This document shows, one piece after another, positions 1 through 7,725 of a stretch of DNA of 64,000 nucleotides. A program made the translations under genes and the position numbers. Under the pieces are notes generated by a model. The model worked only from the letters and a program-made list of their open reading frames with translations. It was not told the DNA's origin and made no database searches. Numbering within the stretch: position 1 is the stretch's first letter; every line of letters starts with the position of its first letter. This DNA comes from JBAYST01 sp034932745. GTDB lineage: Bacteria; Bacillota_I; Bacilli_A; RFN20; CAG-826. The DNA lies in assembly GCA_034932745.1 (NCBI GenBank), contig JAYFOJ010000003.1, positions 62,001 through 126,000 of the forward strand, given 5' to 3'.

Positions 1-9
1 TTAAATGTG

Positions 10-38
10 TTGACAATAAAACTTGGCAGTCATATATT
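10..38 (+). promoter_or_regulatory. Promoter of the membrane protein/XRE operon
   Basis: TTGACA at 10-15 and TATATT at 33-38 with a 17-bp spacer, a near-consensus sigma-A promoter. An 11-bp direct repeat (AAAACTTGGCA) lies at 18-28, inside the spacer, and again at 51-61, downstream of the -10. This placement suits an operator, possibly for the XRE regulator encoded in the operon (inference). Confidence 0.75.
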
Positions 39-61
39 GATAGTGCAAAGAAAACTTGGCA
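18..61 (+). repeat. Paired 11-bp direct repeat around the promoter
   Basis: AAAACTTGGCA occurs at 18-28 and identically at 51-61, 33 bp start to start, which is about three helical turns. One copy overlaps the promoter spacer and the other lies in the early transcribed region. This is seen directly; a role as operator is inferred. Confidence 0.7.
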
Positions 62-81
62 TACATTTGGAGGTAAGGAAA

Positions 82-408
82 ATGGAAAAAGAAGAGATAC
101 TAGCAAAAAGCCGTAAGGAGAATCAAAGCAAAGACTTAATTGAAGTACAAACAATTCAAAATGGGGCGCAAATCGCCTATGTGATTGGAATGTGTATCGC
201 GTTAATCTTTGTTATTGTGGAGGCAATTGTTCATCACGAAGTAAACTATATGGTCTTAGCGGTGGTTTCAGCGTTTGGGTCGCCGATGTTTATTTATAAG
301 TACGTTAAGCTTCATAAGAAACATGAACTATTCGTTGCTATTTGTTATTCTGCTTCGTTTATTGCGTTCTTAACTTGTTATATTCTTCAATTGGTAGGAA
401 TTATCTAA
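82..408 (+). CDS. Small integral membrane protein (DUF6442-like)
   Basis: A 108-residue protein with a charged N-terminus (roughly residues 1-28, rich in Lys/Glu) followed by three predicted membrane helices at about 31-51, 57-76 and 85-105. ATG 82 is chosen over the upstream start at 7 because a strong Shine-Dalgarno (GGAGGTAAGG, 69-78) lies just before it and the upstream start would lie on top of the promoter. Its stop codon overlaps the start of the XRE regulator gene (TAATG), so the two are translationally coupled. Small three-helix membrane proteins paired with a short XRE regulator are common in Bacillota; I believe this is the DUF6442 type but cannot confirm it. The function is unknown; it may be controlled by, or signal to, the regulator. 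Confidence 0.8.
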   Translation: MEKEEILAKSRKENQSKDLIEVQTIQNGAQIAYVIGMCIALIFVIVEAIVHHEVNYMVLAVVSAFGSPMFIYKYVKLHKKHELFVAICYSASFIAFLTCYILQLVGII

Positions 409-617
409 TGGAAGAGAATAAGCTAGTTTTAAAAAACCGAATTAAGGATGTAAGAACGGAAAAAGGTTATTCGCAGATTAAATTAGCAGAATTAGTCGGT
501 GTATCGAGAAACACAATTAGTTCGCTTGAAACCGGTCAGTTTAGTCCAACGGCAAAATTGGCATTAATCATCTGTGTCGCTTTAGATAAAAAGTTTGAAG
601 AGTTGTTCTATTTCTAA
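408..617 (+). CDS. XRE-family transcriptional regulator
   Basis: A 69-residue protein that is almost entirely one Cro/C1-type helix-turn-helix domain: LKNRIKDVRTEKGYSQ, then KLAELVGVSRNTISSLETG as the recognition region. This is the short PA0128/YozG-like form that ends soon after the domain (FEELFYF). The start at 408 overlaps the preceding stop by one base, indicating coupling. It likely binds DNA as a dimer and may regulate its own promoter through the repeats at 18-61 (inference). A good intrinsic terminator follows directly. Confidence 0.9.
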   Translation: MEENKLVLKNRIKDVRTEKGYSQIKLAELVGVSRNTISSLETGQFSPTAKLALIICVALDKKFEELFYF

Positions 618-627
618 TTTTAAAAAG

Positions 628-655
628 AAGGATAGTGGTATCACTATCCTTTTTT
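628..655 (+). terminator. Intrinsic terminator after the XRE gene
   Basis: A perfect 10-bp stem (AAGGATAGTG / CACTATCCTT) with a GTAT loop and a T tract, ten bases after the stop codon. Confidence 0.9.
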
Positions 656-669
656 CAAACGCAAAATAT

Positions 670-698
670 TTGTCGAAGTTTGCGTATCTAGTCATAAT
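670..698 (+). promoter_or_regulatory. Putative promoter with very short leader
   Basis: TTGTCG at 670-675 and CATAAT at 693-698 with a 17-bp spacer. The predicted transcript start (about 705) is only some 13 nt before the ATG at 718, and no Shine-Dalgarno is present. Confidence 0.45.
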
Positions 699-717
699 GC
701 ATTACAATCTAATTAAT

Positions 718-1539
718 ATGAAAAACAAAAAGATGTCATTAGGGCTATTATTATTGGGCCTACCATTATTGATGGCGAATTCTCCTTCGCCTTACCCATA
801 TCCAACCGATTATTCTTTATTTAGTAATACCGAGATTACTAGAACATACGACGATGTTAAAGATGAGTATACTTATCAAACGACATTAACAAATACTGGT
901 GAAGGCTATATTAGTTTAGATAATATATCGCTCAATTCAGACTCTGGATCTTATATTGCTTCTTATGGAATGGACGAGAGTTTCTACTACGCTGATAATC
1001 GATACCTCGGACCTAGTCAAAGCATTGATCTTTCATTCGTTTCTGAAGCTGGATATAACAACACGCTTATTAAGTGCTTTGCTTTTTCAGGCAGCGTTAT
1101 TAATACCGCGGCAACATCGACTAATTATTCGGAGATTACAAAAGAATCATATTACTCCAGTGGTGATTTATATCGATATTCATTCACGGCATTACTAAAT
1201 TACGATAAAGACTATACCTATACCGTATTAATCAACTATAGTTACGATGGAGTCGATAAGATTATCGATACTTACGATTACAATACTGGTGAAATCAGTT
1301 TCATTCTTTCAAGCGATTTAGATGTTTCTAAAATCACTATCAATAGCCTCATCTTTGTACGTGGTAGGGCTAATAATAGCGGTAGTAATTACAGTTGGGA
1401 AGCACTAGCTATAGCTGGTGTTGCAATCACAATCATCGCTAGTTTAATTGGTTTAGTGATCTTTGGTGGAATTGTGACTCTTATCGTATTTGTTATTGTA
1501 AAAGCGATAAAACACCCGAAAGATAACGTAAAGAAATAG
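718..1539 (+). CDS. Exported membrane-anchored protein of unknown function
   Basis: A 273-residue protein. The N-terminus (MKNKKMSLGLLLLGLPLLMA) is a signal peptide without a lipobox Cys. The following roughly 210 residues are rich in Tyr, Ser, Asn and Asp and probably form beta-rich extracellular domains. A hydrophobic helix at about 232-262 and a basic tail (KHPKDNVKK) give a type I membrane topology. The start at 718 is preferred because it begins the signal peptide; the frame is open upstream to 595 but that start lies inside the preceding gene. No Shine-Dalgarno is visible. The last 87 bases overlap the 3' end of a minus-strand gene. I do not recognise the family. Confidence 0.75.
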   Translation: MKNKKMSLGLLLLGLPLLMANSPSPYPYPTDYSLFSNTEITRTYDDVKDEYTYQTTLTNTGEGYISLDNISLNSDSGSYIASYGMDESFYYADNRYLGPSQSIDLSFVSEAGYNNTLIKCFAFSGSVINTAATSTNYSEITKESYYSSGDLYRYSFTALLNYDKDYTYTVLINYSYDGVDKIIDTYDYNTGEISFILSSDLDVSKITINSLIFVRGRANNSGSNYSWEALAIAGVAITIIASLIGLVIFGGIVTLIVFVIVKAIKHPKDNVKK

Positions 1540-1923
1540 AATTGCTGCAATTGAAAAGAAGATAATGGAGCCGATAACGGCTCCATTTTTATCGACAACT
1601 AAACTATTAGTAATAACGCCGACGATGTATGAACCAAGATTAGCGAGCACTGCAAAATAAAAAGCCTTCCAAAGTTTTGGTCTTATAAAAAGATAAATTA
1701 TGAATGATTCGATGATGGTAGTGGAGACTTCAAAAGCGGCTAAAAAGTAATAGTAGTTGCTGCTATTAGTAATACTATTTAACAAAAAGTTCATCGTGAG
1801 GTTTAAAACAACATTCATCAAGATTACGACGATAAAAAGTTTTAAATCCCAAGGCTTTAAGAAATTATAAATAATTAGTTCGATAGCTAAAGTAATCGCT
1901 AAGGCTAAAATGATATCGTACAT
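1453..1923 (-). CDS. Hypothetical multi-spanning membrane protein
   Basis: A 156-residue hydrophobic protein with about five predicted membrane helices (around 5-22, 28-50, 60-80, 85-110, 118-140) and a polar C-terminal tail (YNNKYDKSHNSTKDH). Its 3' end overlaps the plus-strand exported-protein gene by 87 bases in convergent orientation, and the overlap encodes the cytoplasmic tail of both proteins. The start codon has no Shine-Dalgarno; the region just upstream is AT-rich, so a short-leader transcript is possible. No family recognised. It is supported as a real gene by its length, helix pattern and conserved-looking composition, but without homology. Confidence 0.6.
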   Translation of the reverse strand: MYDIILALAITLAIELIIYNFLKPWDLKLFIVVILMNVVLNLTMNFLLNSITNSSNYYYFLAAFEVSTTIIESFIIYLFIRPKLWKAFYFAVLANLGSYIVGVITNSLVVDKNGAVIGSIIFFSIAAILFLYVIFRVFYRFYNNKYDKSHNSTKDH

Positions 1924-1954
1924 AGATATATCTTAACATTAATTAGATAGATGA

Positions 1955-2308
1955 TTATTGATTCTTCTCGACTTTAACAATCGAATCAGTCTTATCTCCG
2001 ACGACGCGAAGACGGTAAATACCTTTTTCTAATTTGGCGGTGGCGGTATTTTCTTTTTGTGTGCACTCATTTATTAAGAAGATTTTCTTGTCTTTAATTG
2101 CGACAACTTTTGCTCGTCCACGGCAGCATTTAATCGTCGATTGAATCTCTAATTCGTCTGTTACTTCGATTCTTGCGATTGTTCTTACTCCCGTGAAACG
2201 ATTCAATGAAACTTCAAGGCCGTTAGGAATTCTTTGAAGGAAAAACAAAAGACATCTTTTACGATTAAAAATGCTTAGTATCTTGTGTTCATCATCATAA
2301 ATATTCAT
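1955..2308 (-). CDS. Hypothetical protein, leaderless transcript likely
   Basis: A 117-residue soluble protein beginning MNIYDDEHKILSIFNRKRC, mixed charged and beta-like, with a CCRGRAK stretch in the middle and a C-terminal beta-rich part (YRLRVVGDKTDSIVKVEKNQ). The start at 2308 is chosen over the longer frame (2335) because a TGTTATAAT extended -10 element lies on the minus strand at 2323-2315, placing the transcript start exactly at the A of this ATG. No domain recognised. It stands alone between an unknown membrane gene and the rex operon, which is divergent from it. Confidence 0.65.
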   Translation of the reverse strand: MNIYDDEHKILSIFNRKRCLLFFLQRIPNGLEVSLNRFTGVRTIARIEVTDELEIQSTIKCCRGRAKVVAIKDKKIFLINECTQKENTATAKLEKGIYRLRVVGDKTDSIVKVEKNQ

Positions 2309-2314
2309 AACGAA

Positions 2315-2323
2315 ATTATAACA
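2315..2323 (-). promoter_or_regulatory. Extended -10 promoter, leaderless start
   Basis: On the minus strand, TGT-TATAAT is followed by six bases and then ATG (2308). With the usual distance from -10 to transcript start, +1 is the A of the start codon. No -35 match at 17 bp, as expected for extended -10 promoters. Confidence 0.6.
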
Positions 2324-2414
2324 ATAAAGGGCCAAAAGCGTTTATCTTTTGTGAAAATGTCGAGTACTAATAATGTTAAGCCAATTTATTGGCTTTCATG
2401 TTATGTATAACAAA

Positions 2415-2432
2415 TCAGTAAAAAAATATTGA
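2415..2432 (+). promoter_or_regulatory. Upstream inverted repeat, putative Rex operator 1
   Basis: TCAGTA-AAAAAA-TATTGA, an 18-bp 6-6-6 inverted repeat with one mismatch. Its right half overlaps the -35 box (2429-2434). It has the same architecture as Rex sites of Bacillota (TTGTGA-N6-TCACAA) with different half sites. Autoregulation of rex is inferred from position. Confidence 0.55.
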
Positions 2433-2456
2433 TATATTTATAAATAAAAGTATAAT
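2429..2456 (+). promoter_or_regulatory. Promoter of the rex-adhE-hydrogenase cluster
   Basis: TTGATA at 2429-2434 and TATAAT at 2451-2456 with a 16-bp spacer; predicted start about 2463. It is flanked by two matching inverted repeats, one over the -35 and one just after the transcript start. Confidence 0.75.
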
Positions 2457-2467
2457 CTAATGTGCAA

Positions 2468-2485
2468 TCAGTAAAAAAATACTGA
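2468..2485 (+). promoter_or_regulatory. Downstream inverted repeat, putative Rex operator 2
   Basis: TCAGTA-AAAAAA-TACTGA, a perfect 18-bp inverted repeat starting about five bases after the predicted transcript start and ending against the Shine-Dalgarno of rex. Its centre is 53 bp (five helical turns) from that of the upstream repeat, an arrangement that would allow cooperative binding. Confidence 0.6.
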
Positions 2486-2497
2486 AAGGAGATTTGC

Positions 2498-3148
2498 ATG
2501 GAAGAAATTAAATCGGTATCGATGAAGCAATTAGAAAGATATCCAGTTTACCTAAAATATCTCATTTCGATTAAGGATCAAGGAATAACTTCAATTAGCG
2601 CTCCAATGATCGCTAAAGCATTGGATTGTACTGAAGAACAAGTTAGAAAAGACCTTCAAATCGTGTCACCTGATTCGGGAAAACCAAAATCGGGAAGAGA
2701 TATCAAAACTCTTATTAATGATATTGAGAACTTCCTTGGCTACAACGATGTATCTGATGCAATTGTTGTCGGAGTCGGTCACCTTGGAGAAGCGTTCATG
2801 CGCTACAAGGGATTTAGCGAATTCGGTCTTAATGTCTTAGCGGGGTTTGATTTAGATGAAACTAAAATCGGGAAGAAAGTTGATGGGAAAGAGATATTCT
2901 CGATGGACAAGATGAGTAACTTAATCTCGAGACTAAAAGTTAACATTGCAATATTAACGGTTCCTAGTGATGCCGCTAATGCGGTTTCTAAACTCTTAGT
3001 GAGCAGTGGAATTAAGGCTATTTGGAACTTTGCCCCAATTCATCTAGATGTTCCAGAAGATATCGTTGTCGAAAATGTGAATCTAGCAAGCTCGCTTGCG
3101 GTTCTATCGCATAAGTTAAATAAGAAAATACTAAAGGAGAATAAATAG
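2498..3148 (+). CDS. rex: Redox-sensing transcriptional repressor Rex
   Basis: A 216-residue protein of normal family length. Residues about 1-80 form the winged-helix DNA-binding domain (LDCTEEQVRKDLQ is the typical Rex recognition segment), and about 80-210 the Rossmann NAD(H)-binding domain with GVGHLGEA as the dinucleotide motif; the C-terminal helix is involved in domain-swapped dimers. Rex senses NADH/NAD+ and represses fermentation and respiration genes when NADH is low. AAAGGAG precedes ATG 2498. The gene is followed one base later by adhE, a classic Rex target, and its own promoter carries two inverted repeats, so negative autoregulation of the operon is likely (inference). The half sites differ from the usual Rex consensus. 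Confidence 0.96.
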   Translation: MEEIKSVSMKQLERYPVYLKYLISIKDQGITSISAPMIAKALDCTEEQVRKDLQIVSPDSGKPKSGRDIKTLINDIENFLGYNDVSDAIVVGVGHLGEAFMRYKGFSEFGLNVLAGFDLDETKIGKKVDGKEIFSMDKMSNLISRLKVNIAILTVPSDAANAVSKLLVSSGIKAIWNFAPIHLDVPEDIVVENVNLASSLAVLSHKLNKKILKENK

Positions 3149-3149
3149 T

Positions 3150-5765
3150 ATGGCAGACAAAATTGTCTCAGTAGAAGCATTCGAAGAGGTTGATGCTTTA
3201 GTAAAAAATGCTCACGAAGCCCTAGACGAGTTTTTAAAACTCAATCAAGAACAAATCGACTATATCGTTGCGAAGTGTTCTGTTGCAGGACTAGATCATC
3301 ACGGTAGTTTAGCAAAATTAGCAATTGATGAAACCAAAAGAGGAGTCTTTGAAGATAAAGCCACAAAGAATTTATTCGCCTGCGAATATGTTGTGAACAA
3401 CATGAGACACCTTAAGACGGTTGGAATCATCTCTGAAGATCCAGTTACTGGTATTACCGAAATCGCTGATCCAGTTGGTGTCATCTGCGGTATTACTCCA
3501 GTCACTAATCCAACATCGACTGTTATCTTTAAGTCGTTGATCGCTTTAAAAACCCGTAATCCAATCATTTTTGCCTTTCACCCAAATGCACAAGAGTGTT
3601 CAAAACAAGCTGCAATTGTCATTAGAGATGCCGCGATTAAAGCTGGCGCTCCTAAGTATTGCATTCAATGGGTTGAGCATCCATCCATGGATGCAACGAC
3701 TTGCTTGATGAGTCACACTGGTGTAGCGACTATTCTTGCAACTGGTGGTAACGCAATGGTTAAGGCCGCATATAGTTGCGGTAAACCGGCGATGGGCGTT
3801 GGAGCAGGCAATGTTCCGGCCTATATTAATAAATCAGCAAATATTGAGCAGGCTGCTAATGATATTACGATTTCTAAGTCGTTTGATAACGGCATGATAT
3901 GTGCTTCAGAACAAGCGGCGATTATCGATAGTGATGTATATGATGAATTTATCTCTCACATGAAAAGACTCAAGACATATGTCGTAAATGCGAACGAGAA
4001 GAAACTTCTTGAAAAGTATATGTTTGGTTATATTGCTCGTGAAAAAGATGTTGAACTTGCAAAACTTAATCCAGAAGTAGTTGGAAAGAAAGCTTCTTGG
4101 ATTGCAAAGAATGCTGGATTTGAGATTCCAGAAGACACTTCAATTATTGCGGTTCCTTGTAAAGAAGTTGGTCCACTTGAACCAATGTCGAGAGAAAAAC
4201 TATCACCGGTTTTAGCTATTTATAAAGTAAAAGATTCCATTGAGGGTTTTGAACGCGCTTCTGAATGCGTTGAATTCAATGGACTTGGACATAGTGCGGC
4301 AATTCATTGTAAAGAACAAAAAATGGCCGATGAGTTTGGCGAAAAAGTAAAAGCAATGCGTATTATTTGGAATTCACCTTCGACTTTCGGTGGTATTGGT
4401 AATGTTTATAACTCATTCTTACCATCTCTTACTTTAGGGTGTGGAAGTTATGGAAGAAACTCAATCGGCGGTAACATCTCCGCGGTTAACCTCTTAAACG
4501 TTAAAAAAGTCGGTAAAAGGAGAAACACTATGCAATGGTTTAAAGTTCCTAGCAAAATCTATTTTGAAAGAAATTCAATTCAATACTTACAATCTTGTCG
4601 CGATGTGACTAAAGTCTTTATCGTTACGGATCGTTCAATGGTCGACTTTGGTTTCGTAAATAAAATCACGGAACAATTAAATCTAAGAAGAAATCCGGTT
4701 CAAATCCAACTTTTCTCGGATGTTGAACCTGATCCAGATATTGAAACAGTTAAACGTGGTACGAGATTAATGGAAGCGTTTAGACCAGACACAATTATTG
4801 CCTTGGGCGGTGGTTCTGCAATGGATGCTGCTAAAGGAATGTGGTTATTTTATGAACACCCAGAAGTAAACTTCGATGACCTTAAACAAAAGTTTATGGA
4901 TATCCGTAAAAGAGCATTTAAGTATCCGGAATTAGGCAAGAAAAGCAAATTGATTTGTATCCCTACGACATCTGGTACTGGTAGTGAAGTGACTCCATTT
5001 GCGGTTATATCAGATAAAGCGAATTTTAAGAAATATCCACTTACGGATTATTCCTTAACCCCAACCGTAGCGATTGTCGATGCTGAGTTTACGACTAACC
5101 TTCCTCCAAAACCAACCGCGGTAACGGGAATGGATGTTCTTACTCATGCCATTGAAGCATATGTTTCTTGTTTAGCTAATGATTATACTGATGGATTAGC
5201 CTTACAGGCTATTAAAATGGTCTTTAATTATTTACCACGAGCAGTCAAAGATGGCCAACACGATTTAGAGGCGAGAGAGAAAATGCATAACGCCGCAACG
5301 ATCGCTGGTATGGCTTTTGCTAATGCATTCTTAGGTATGGCTCACTCTTTATCGCACAAGATTGGAGCAGAGTTCCATACGATTCATGGTTATACATGTT
5401 CAATCGTTCTACCTTATGTCATTAAGTACAACGGTACAGTGCCAACCAAATTATCGGTGTGGCCGAAATATAATGTCTATCAAGCCGATAAAAAGTATCA
5501 AGATATCGCTCGTCTCCTTGGATTAAAGGCGTCTACAAAAGAAGAAGCAGTTGATTCTTTAGTTGAAGCAGTAAGGAATCTTGCTAAAGAGATTGGACTA
5601 GAAACCAGTTTTGATAAATTAGGAATTTCAGAAGAAGAATGGAATAGCAAAATCGATGAAATCGCTGTTTTAGCCTTTGAAGATCAGTGTTCTCCTGCTA
5701 ATCCACGTGTTCCACTTGTCGATGACATGAAGGAAATCTTAAAGAAAGCATATAGAGGTATTTAA
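3150..5765 (+). CDS. adhE: Bifunctional aldehyde-alcohol dehydrogenase AdhE
   Basis: 871 residues, full length for AdhE. The N-terminal half (about 1-440) is the CoA-acylating acetaldehyde dehydrogenase with catalytic Cys251 in the segment FDNGMICASEQ. The C-terminal half (about 455-870) is an iron-dependent alcohol dehydrogenase: GGGSAMDAAKGMW binds NAD, PTTSGTGSE is conserved, and TGMDVLTHAIEAY with HSLSHKIGAEFHTIHG provides the metal-binding Asp and His residues. It converts acetyl-CoA to ethanol with oxidation of two NADH, the main route for recycling NADH in fermenters. It is normally assembled in cytoplasmic spirosomes. Its Shine-Dalgarno (AAGGAG) is in the end of rex, one base apart, so expression is tied to the Rex promoter. 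Confidence 0.98.
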   Translation: MADKIVSVEAFEEVDALVKNAHEALDEFLKLNQEQIDYIVAKCSVAGLDHHGSLAKLAIDETKRGVFEDKATKNLFACEYVVNNMRHLKTVGIISEDPVTGITEIADPVGVICGITPVTNPTSTVIFKSLIALKTRNPIIFAFHPNAQECSKQAAIVIRDAAIKAGAPKYCIQWVEHPSMDATTCLMSHTGVATILATGGNAMVKAAYSCGKPAMGVGAGNVPAYINKSANIEQAANDITISKSFDNGMICASEQAAIIDSDVYDEFISHMKRLKTYVVNANEKKLLEKYMFGYIAREKDVELAKLNPEVVGKKASWIAKNAGFEIPEDTSIIAVPCKEVGPLEPMSREKLSPVLAIYKVKDSIEGFERASECVEFNGLGHSAAIHCKEQKMADEFGEKVKAMRIIWNSPSTFGGIGNVYNSFLPSLTLGCGSYGRNSIGGNISAVNLLNVKKVGKRRNTMQWFKVPSKIYFERNSIQYLQSCRDVTKVFIVTDRSMVDFGFVNKITEQLNLRRNPVQIQLFSDVEPDPDIETVKRGTRLMEAFRPDTIIALGGGSAMDAAKGMWLFYEHPEVNFDDLKQKFMDIRKRAFKYPELGKKSKLICIPTTSGTGSEVTPFAVISDKANFKKYPLTDYSLTPTVAIVDAEFTTNLPPKPTAVTGMDVLTHAIEAYVSCLANDYTDGLALQAIKMVFNYLPRAVKDGQHDLEAREKMHNAATIAGMAFANAFLGMAHSLSHKIGAEFHTIHGYTCSIVLPYVIKYNGTVPTKLSVWPKYNVYQADKKYQDIARLLGLKASTKEEAVDSLVEAVRNLAKEIGLETSFDKLGISEEEWNSKIDEIAVLAFEDQCSPANPRVPLVDDMKEILKKAYRGI

Positions 5766-5767
5766 TC

Positions 5768-6013
5768 ATGACCGTGTTAGTTTGTGTTGGTAGTTCCTGC
5801 CATTTAAAAGGCAGTTATGAAATCATCGAATTGATGAAAGAAGCAATTAAGAAGAACCATCTCGAAGAGAAGGTCATCTTAAAAGCAACATTTTGTCTTG
5901 GTAAATGTGCCATCAGCGGTGTCTCGATTAAGGTCGATGATCAAATCATCACTGGAGTGACAAAAAACAATTTTGCCAAAGTATTTGAAGAGAAAATTTT
6001 AAGCAAGATTTAA
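5768..6013 (+). CDS. Thioredoxin-like [2Fe-2S] ferredoxin (NuoE/HndA-like)
   Basis: An 81-residue protein. CVGSSC near the N-terminus and CLGKC around residue 43-47 provide the four Cys ligands of a thioredoxin-fold [2Fe-2S] cluster, in the C-x4-C and C-x3-C pattern of the NuoE and Hnd/Hyd small subunits. It likely passes electrons between NAD(P)H-linked enzymes and the hydrogenase-type proteins encoded next to it. It starts three bases after adhE and lies 26 bases before the sensory hydrogenase. The full NuoE subunit has an extra N-terminal helical part, absent here. Confidence 0.88.
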   Translation: MTVLVCVGSSCHLKGSYEIIELMKEAIKKNHLEEKVILKATFCLGKCAISGVSIKVDDQIITGVTKNNFAKVFEEKILSKI

Positions 6014-6039
6014 ATATTAATATTTAAGGAGGGTGATTT

Positions 6040-7725
6040 ATGATTTACGCATTAGAGAGTAAAAAGAACAACTGCAAAAACTGTTATAAATGCATTCGCG
6101 GTTGTCCAATGAAATCGATTTCATTCATGGATAATCAAGCATCAATTATTCACGATGCTTGTATCTTATGTGGTAAATGCTATTTGTTATGCCCTCAAGA
6201 TGCTAAAGAGATTAGAAACGATCTAGCATCAGTCATAAAGATGCTTTCTAGTCACGAGAAAGTTATTGTTTCATTAGCACCTTCTTATAGTGCAAATTGG
6301 CCGAACTCTTCTTTTAACGAAATAAAGAAAAGTTTGATTAAATTAGGATTCTACGATGTTGAAGAAACAGCGATTGGGGCAACGATAGTAAAATCAGCCT
6401 ATGACCAAATCCTTAATAGCGGCAAGAAAGATATTTTAATTTCCTCTTGCTGTCATTCAATTAACTTATTGATCGAAAAGCATTATCCAGAGTTACTTCT
6501 TTATCTTGCGGATGTTCTTTCGCCAATGCTCGCGCATGGTCGTGATATTAAATCTCGTCATAAAGATGCCAAAGTAGTTTTTGTTGGACCGTGCATTGCT
6601 AAAAAAGATGAAGTAGATGGAAGTAAAGATACAAATTATGTCGATACCGCATTAACTTTTATTGAAATTGAAGAGTTATTAAAAACGAATAATGTCGCAG
6701 TTAAAGAAGTGGAAAAAGATATTCCACTAGAAAAGTCGAAAGCTCGTCTTTTCCCTTTAGCAGGTGGAATCATTAAAACGATGAATTGCGACGCTAAAGA
6801 CTATCAGTATTTGGTAATCGATGGAGTTGAAAACGCGATTAGTGCTTTGAACGACATCAAAAATGGTCACATTCACCATTGTTTTATCGAAATGTCAGCG
6901 TGTTCTGGTAGTTGTATCAATGGACCAGCGATGAATAAAGATTCTCGGGCAATCATTAAAGGATATTTAGCGGTATCTTCAAGAGCTGGTAGTAAGGACT
7001 TTGATACTATCGGAACTTATAGCGATATAAAGAAAGTTTATAATCGTAGTTTTGTGACATCTGCCATTCCGGCTGAAGAAGATATTGAAAAAAAGATGAA
7101 AGAAATGGGCAAGACCGACAAGAACAAAGAATTAAACTGTGGATCTTGCGGTTATAATACTTGCCGTGAAAAAGCGATTGCCATTTTGCAAGGCAAAGCC
7201 GTTAAGGAAATGTGTTTACCGTATTTGATGGAAAGAGCGCAGTCTTTTTCTAATCATATTGTTTATAACACTCCTAATGGATTAATGGTTTTAGATGAAA
7301 ATTTGAATATTCAATTAGCAAATAAGGCAATGTGCGAAATAGTTGATGTCTCTTCTAAAGAAGAGTTAATCGGTAGTAGTATTACAACTATTCTTGAACC
7401 AGAACTATTCGCTAAGTCTCTTGGCGGTATTAATACAATGCGAAAGAAAGTCTATCTTTCCGAATATGATAAGTATGTGGAAGAGACAGTCATTTATGAT
7501 GCAAAATTCCACATTATTGTCGCTATTTTAAAAGACATCACTTCTGAACAAAAAGAACTCCTTAAAAAAGACGAGATGATTGCAAAGTCGGTCGAAATTA
7601 CGGACAAAGTAATCGAAAAAAACATGAGAGTTGTTCAAGAAATTGCTTCTTTGCTAGGTGAAAGCGCTGCCGAAACCAAGGTCGCCTTAAATTCATTGAA
7701 GGATACATTAGAAAATGATAAATAA
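6040..7725 (+). CDS. Sensory-type [FeFe] hydrogenase with PAS domain (group C-like, HydS)
   Basis: 561 residues. Order of domains: two [4Fe-4S] motifs at about 12-60 (CKNCYKCIRGCP and CILCGKCYLLCP); the H-cluster domain at about 75-320; a further Fe-S motif CGSCGYNTC at about 367-375 with a distal Cys; a PAS domain at about 400-500; a short helical tail. The three H-cluster loops are altered from catalytic enzymes: SCCHS (about 136) in place of SCCP, VGPCIAKKDE (Cys about 185), and EMSACSGSCINGP (about 284-296) in place of a Gly-rich end. These changes and the PAS domain are typical of putative sensory group C hydrogenases, and a phosphatase gene overlaps the 3' end by 11 bases, as in the phosphatase-linked subtype. 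Probably senses H2 or redox state and signals to the phosphatase (inference). HydEFG maturases are not in the window. Confidence 0.9.
   Translation: MIYALESKKNNCKNCYKCIRGCPMKSISFMDNQASIIHDACILCGKCYLLCPQDAKEIRNDLASVIKMLSSHEKVIVSLAPSYSANWPNSSFNEIKKSLIKLGFYDVEETAIGATIVKSAYDQILNSGKKDILISSCCHSINLLIEKHYPELLLYLADVLSPMLAHGRDIKSRHKDAKVVFVGPCIAKKDEVDGSKDTNYVDTALTFIEIEELLKTNNVAVKEVEKDIPLEKSKARLFPLAGGIIKTMNCDAKDYQYLVIDGVENAISALNDIKNGHIHHCFIEMSACSGSCINGPAMNKDSRAIIKGYLAVSSRAGSKDFDTIGTYSDIKKVYNRSFVTSAIPAEEDIEKKMKEMGKTDKNKELNCGSCGYNTCREKAIAILQGKAVKEMCLPYLMERAQSFSNHIVYNTPNGLMVLDENLNIQLANKAMCEIVDVSSKEELIGSSITTILEPELFAKSLGGINTMRKKVYLSEYDKYVEETVIYDAKFHIIVAILKDITSEQKELLKKDEMIAKSVEITDKVIEKNMRVVQEIASLLGESAAETKVALNSLKDTLENDK

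Noticed and set aside
1389..1598. 69-residue minus-strand frame
   Set aside because: Antisense of the exported protein's membrane helix; the longer minus gene (1453-1923) in another frame explains the region better.
2378..2395. Hairpin AAGCCAA-TTTA-TTGGCTT upstream of rex
   Set aside because: Resembles a terminator but has only a short T run and no upstream plus-strand gene to end; left as a weak hairpin.
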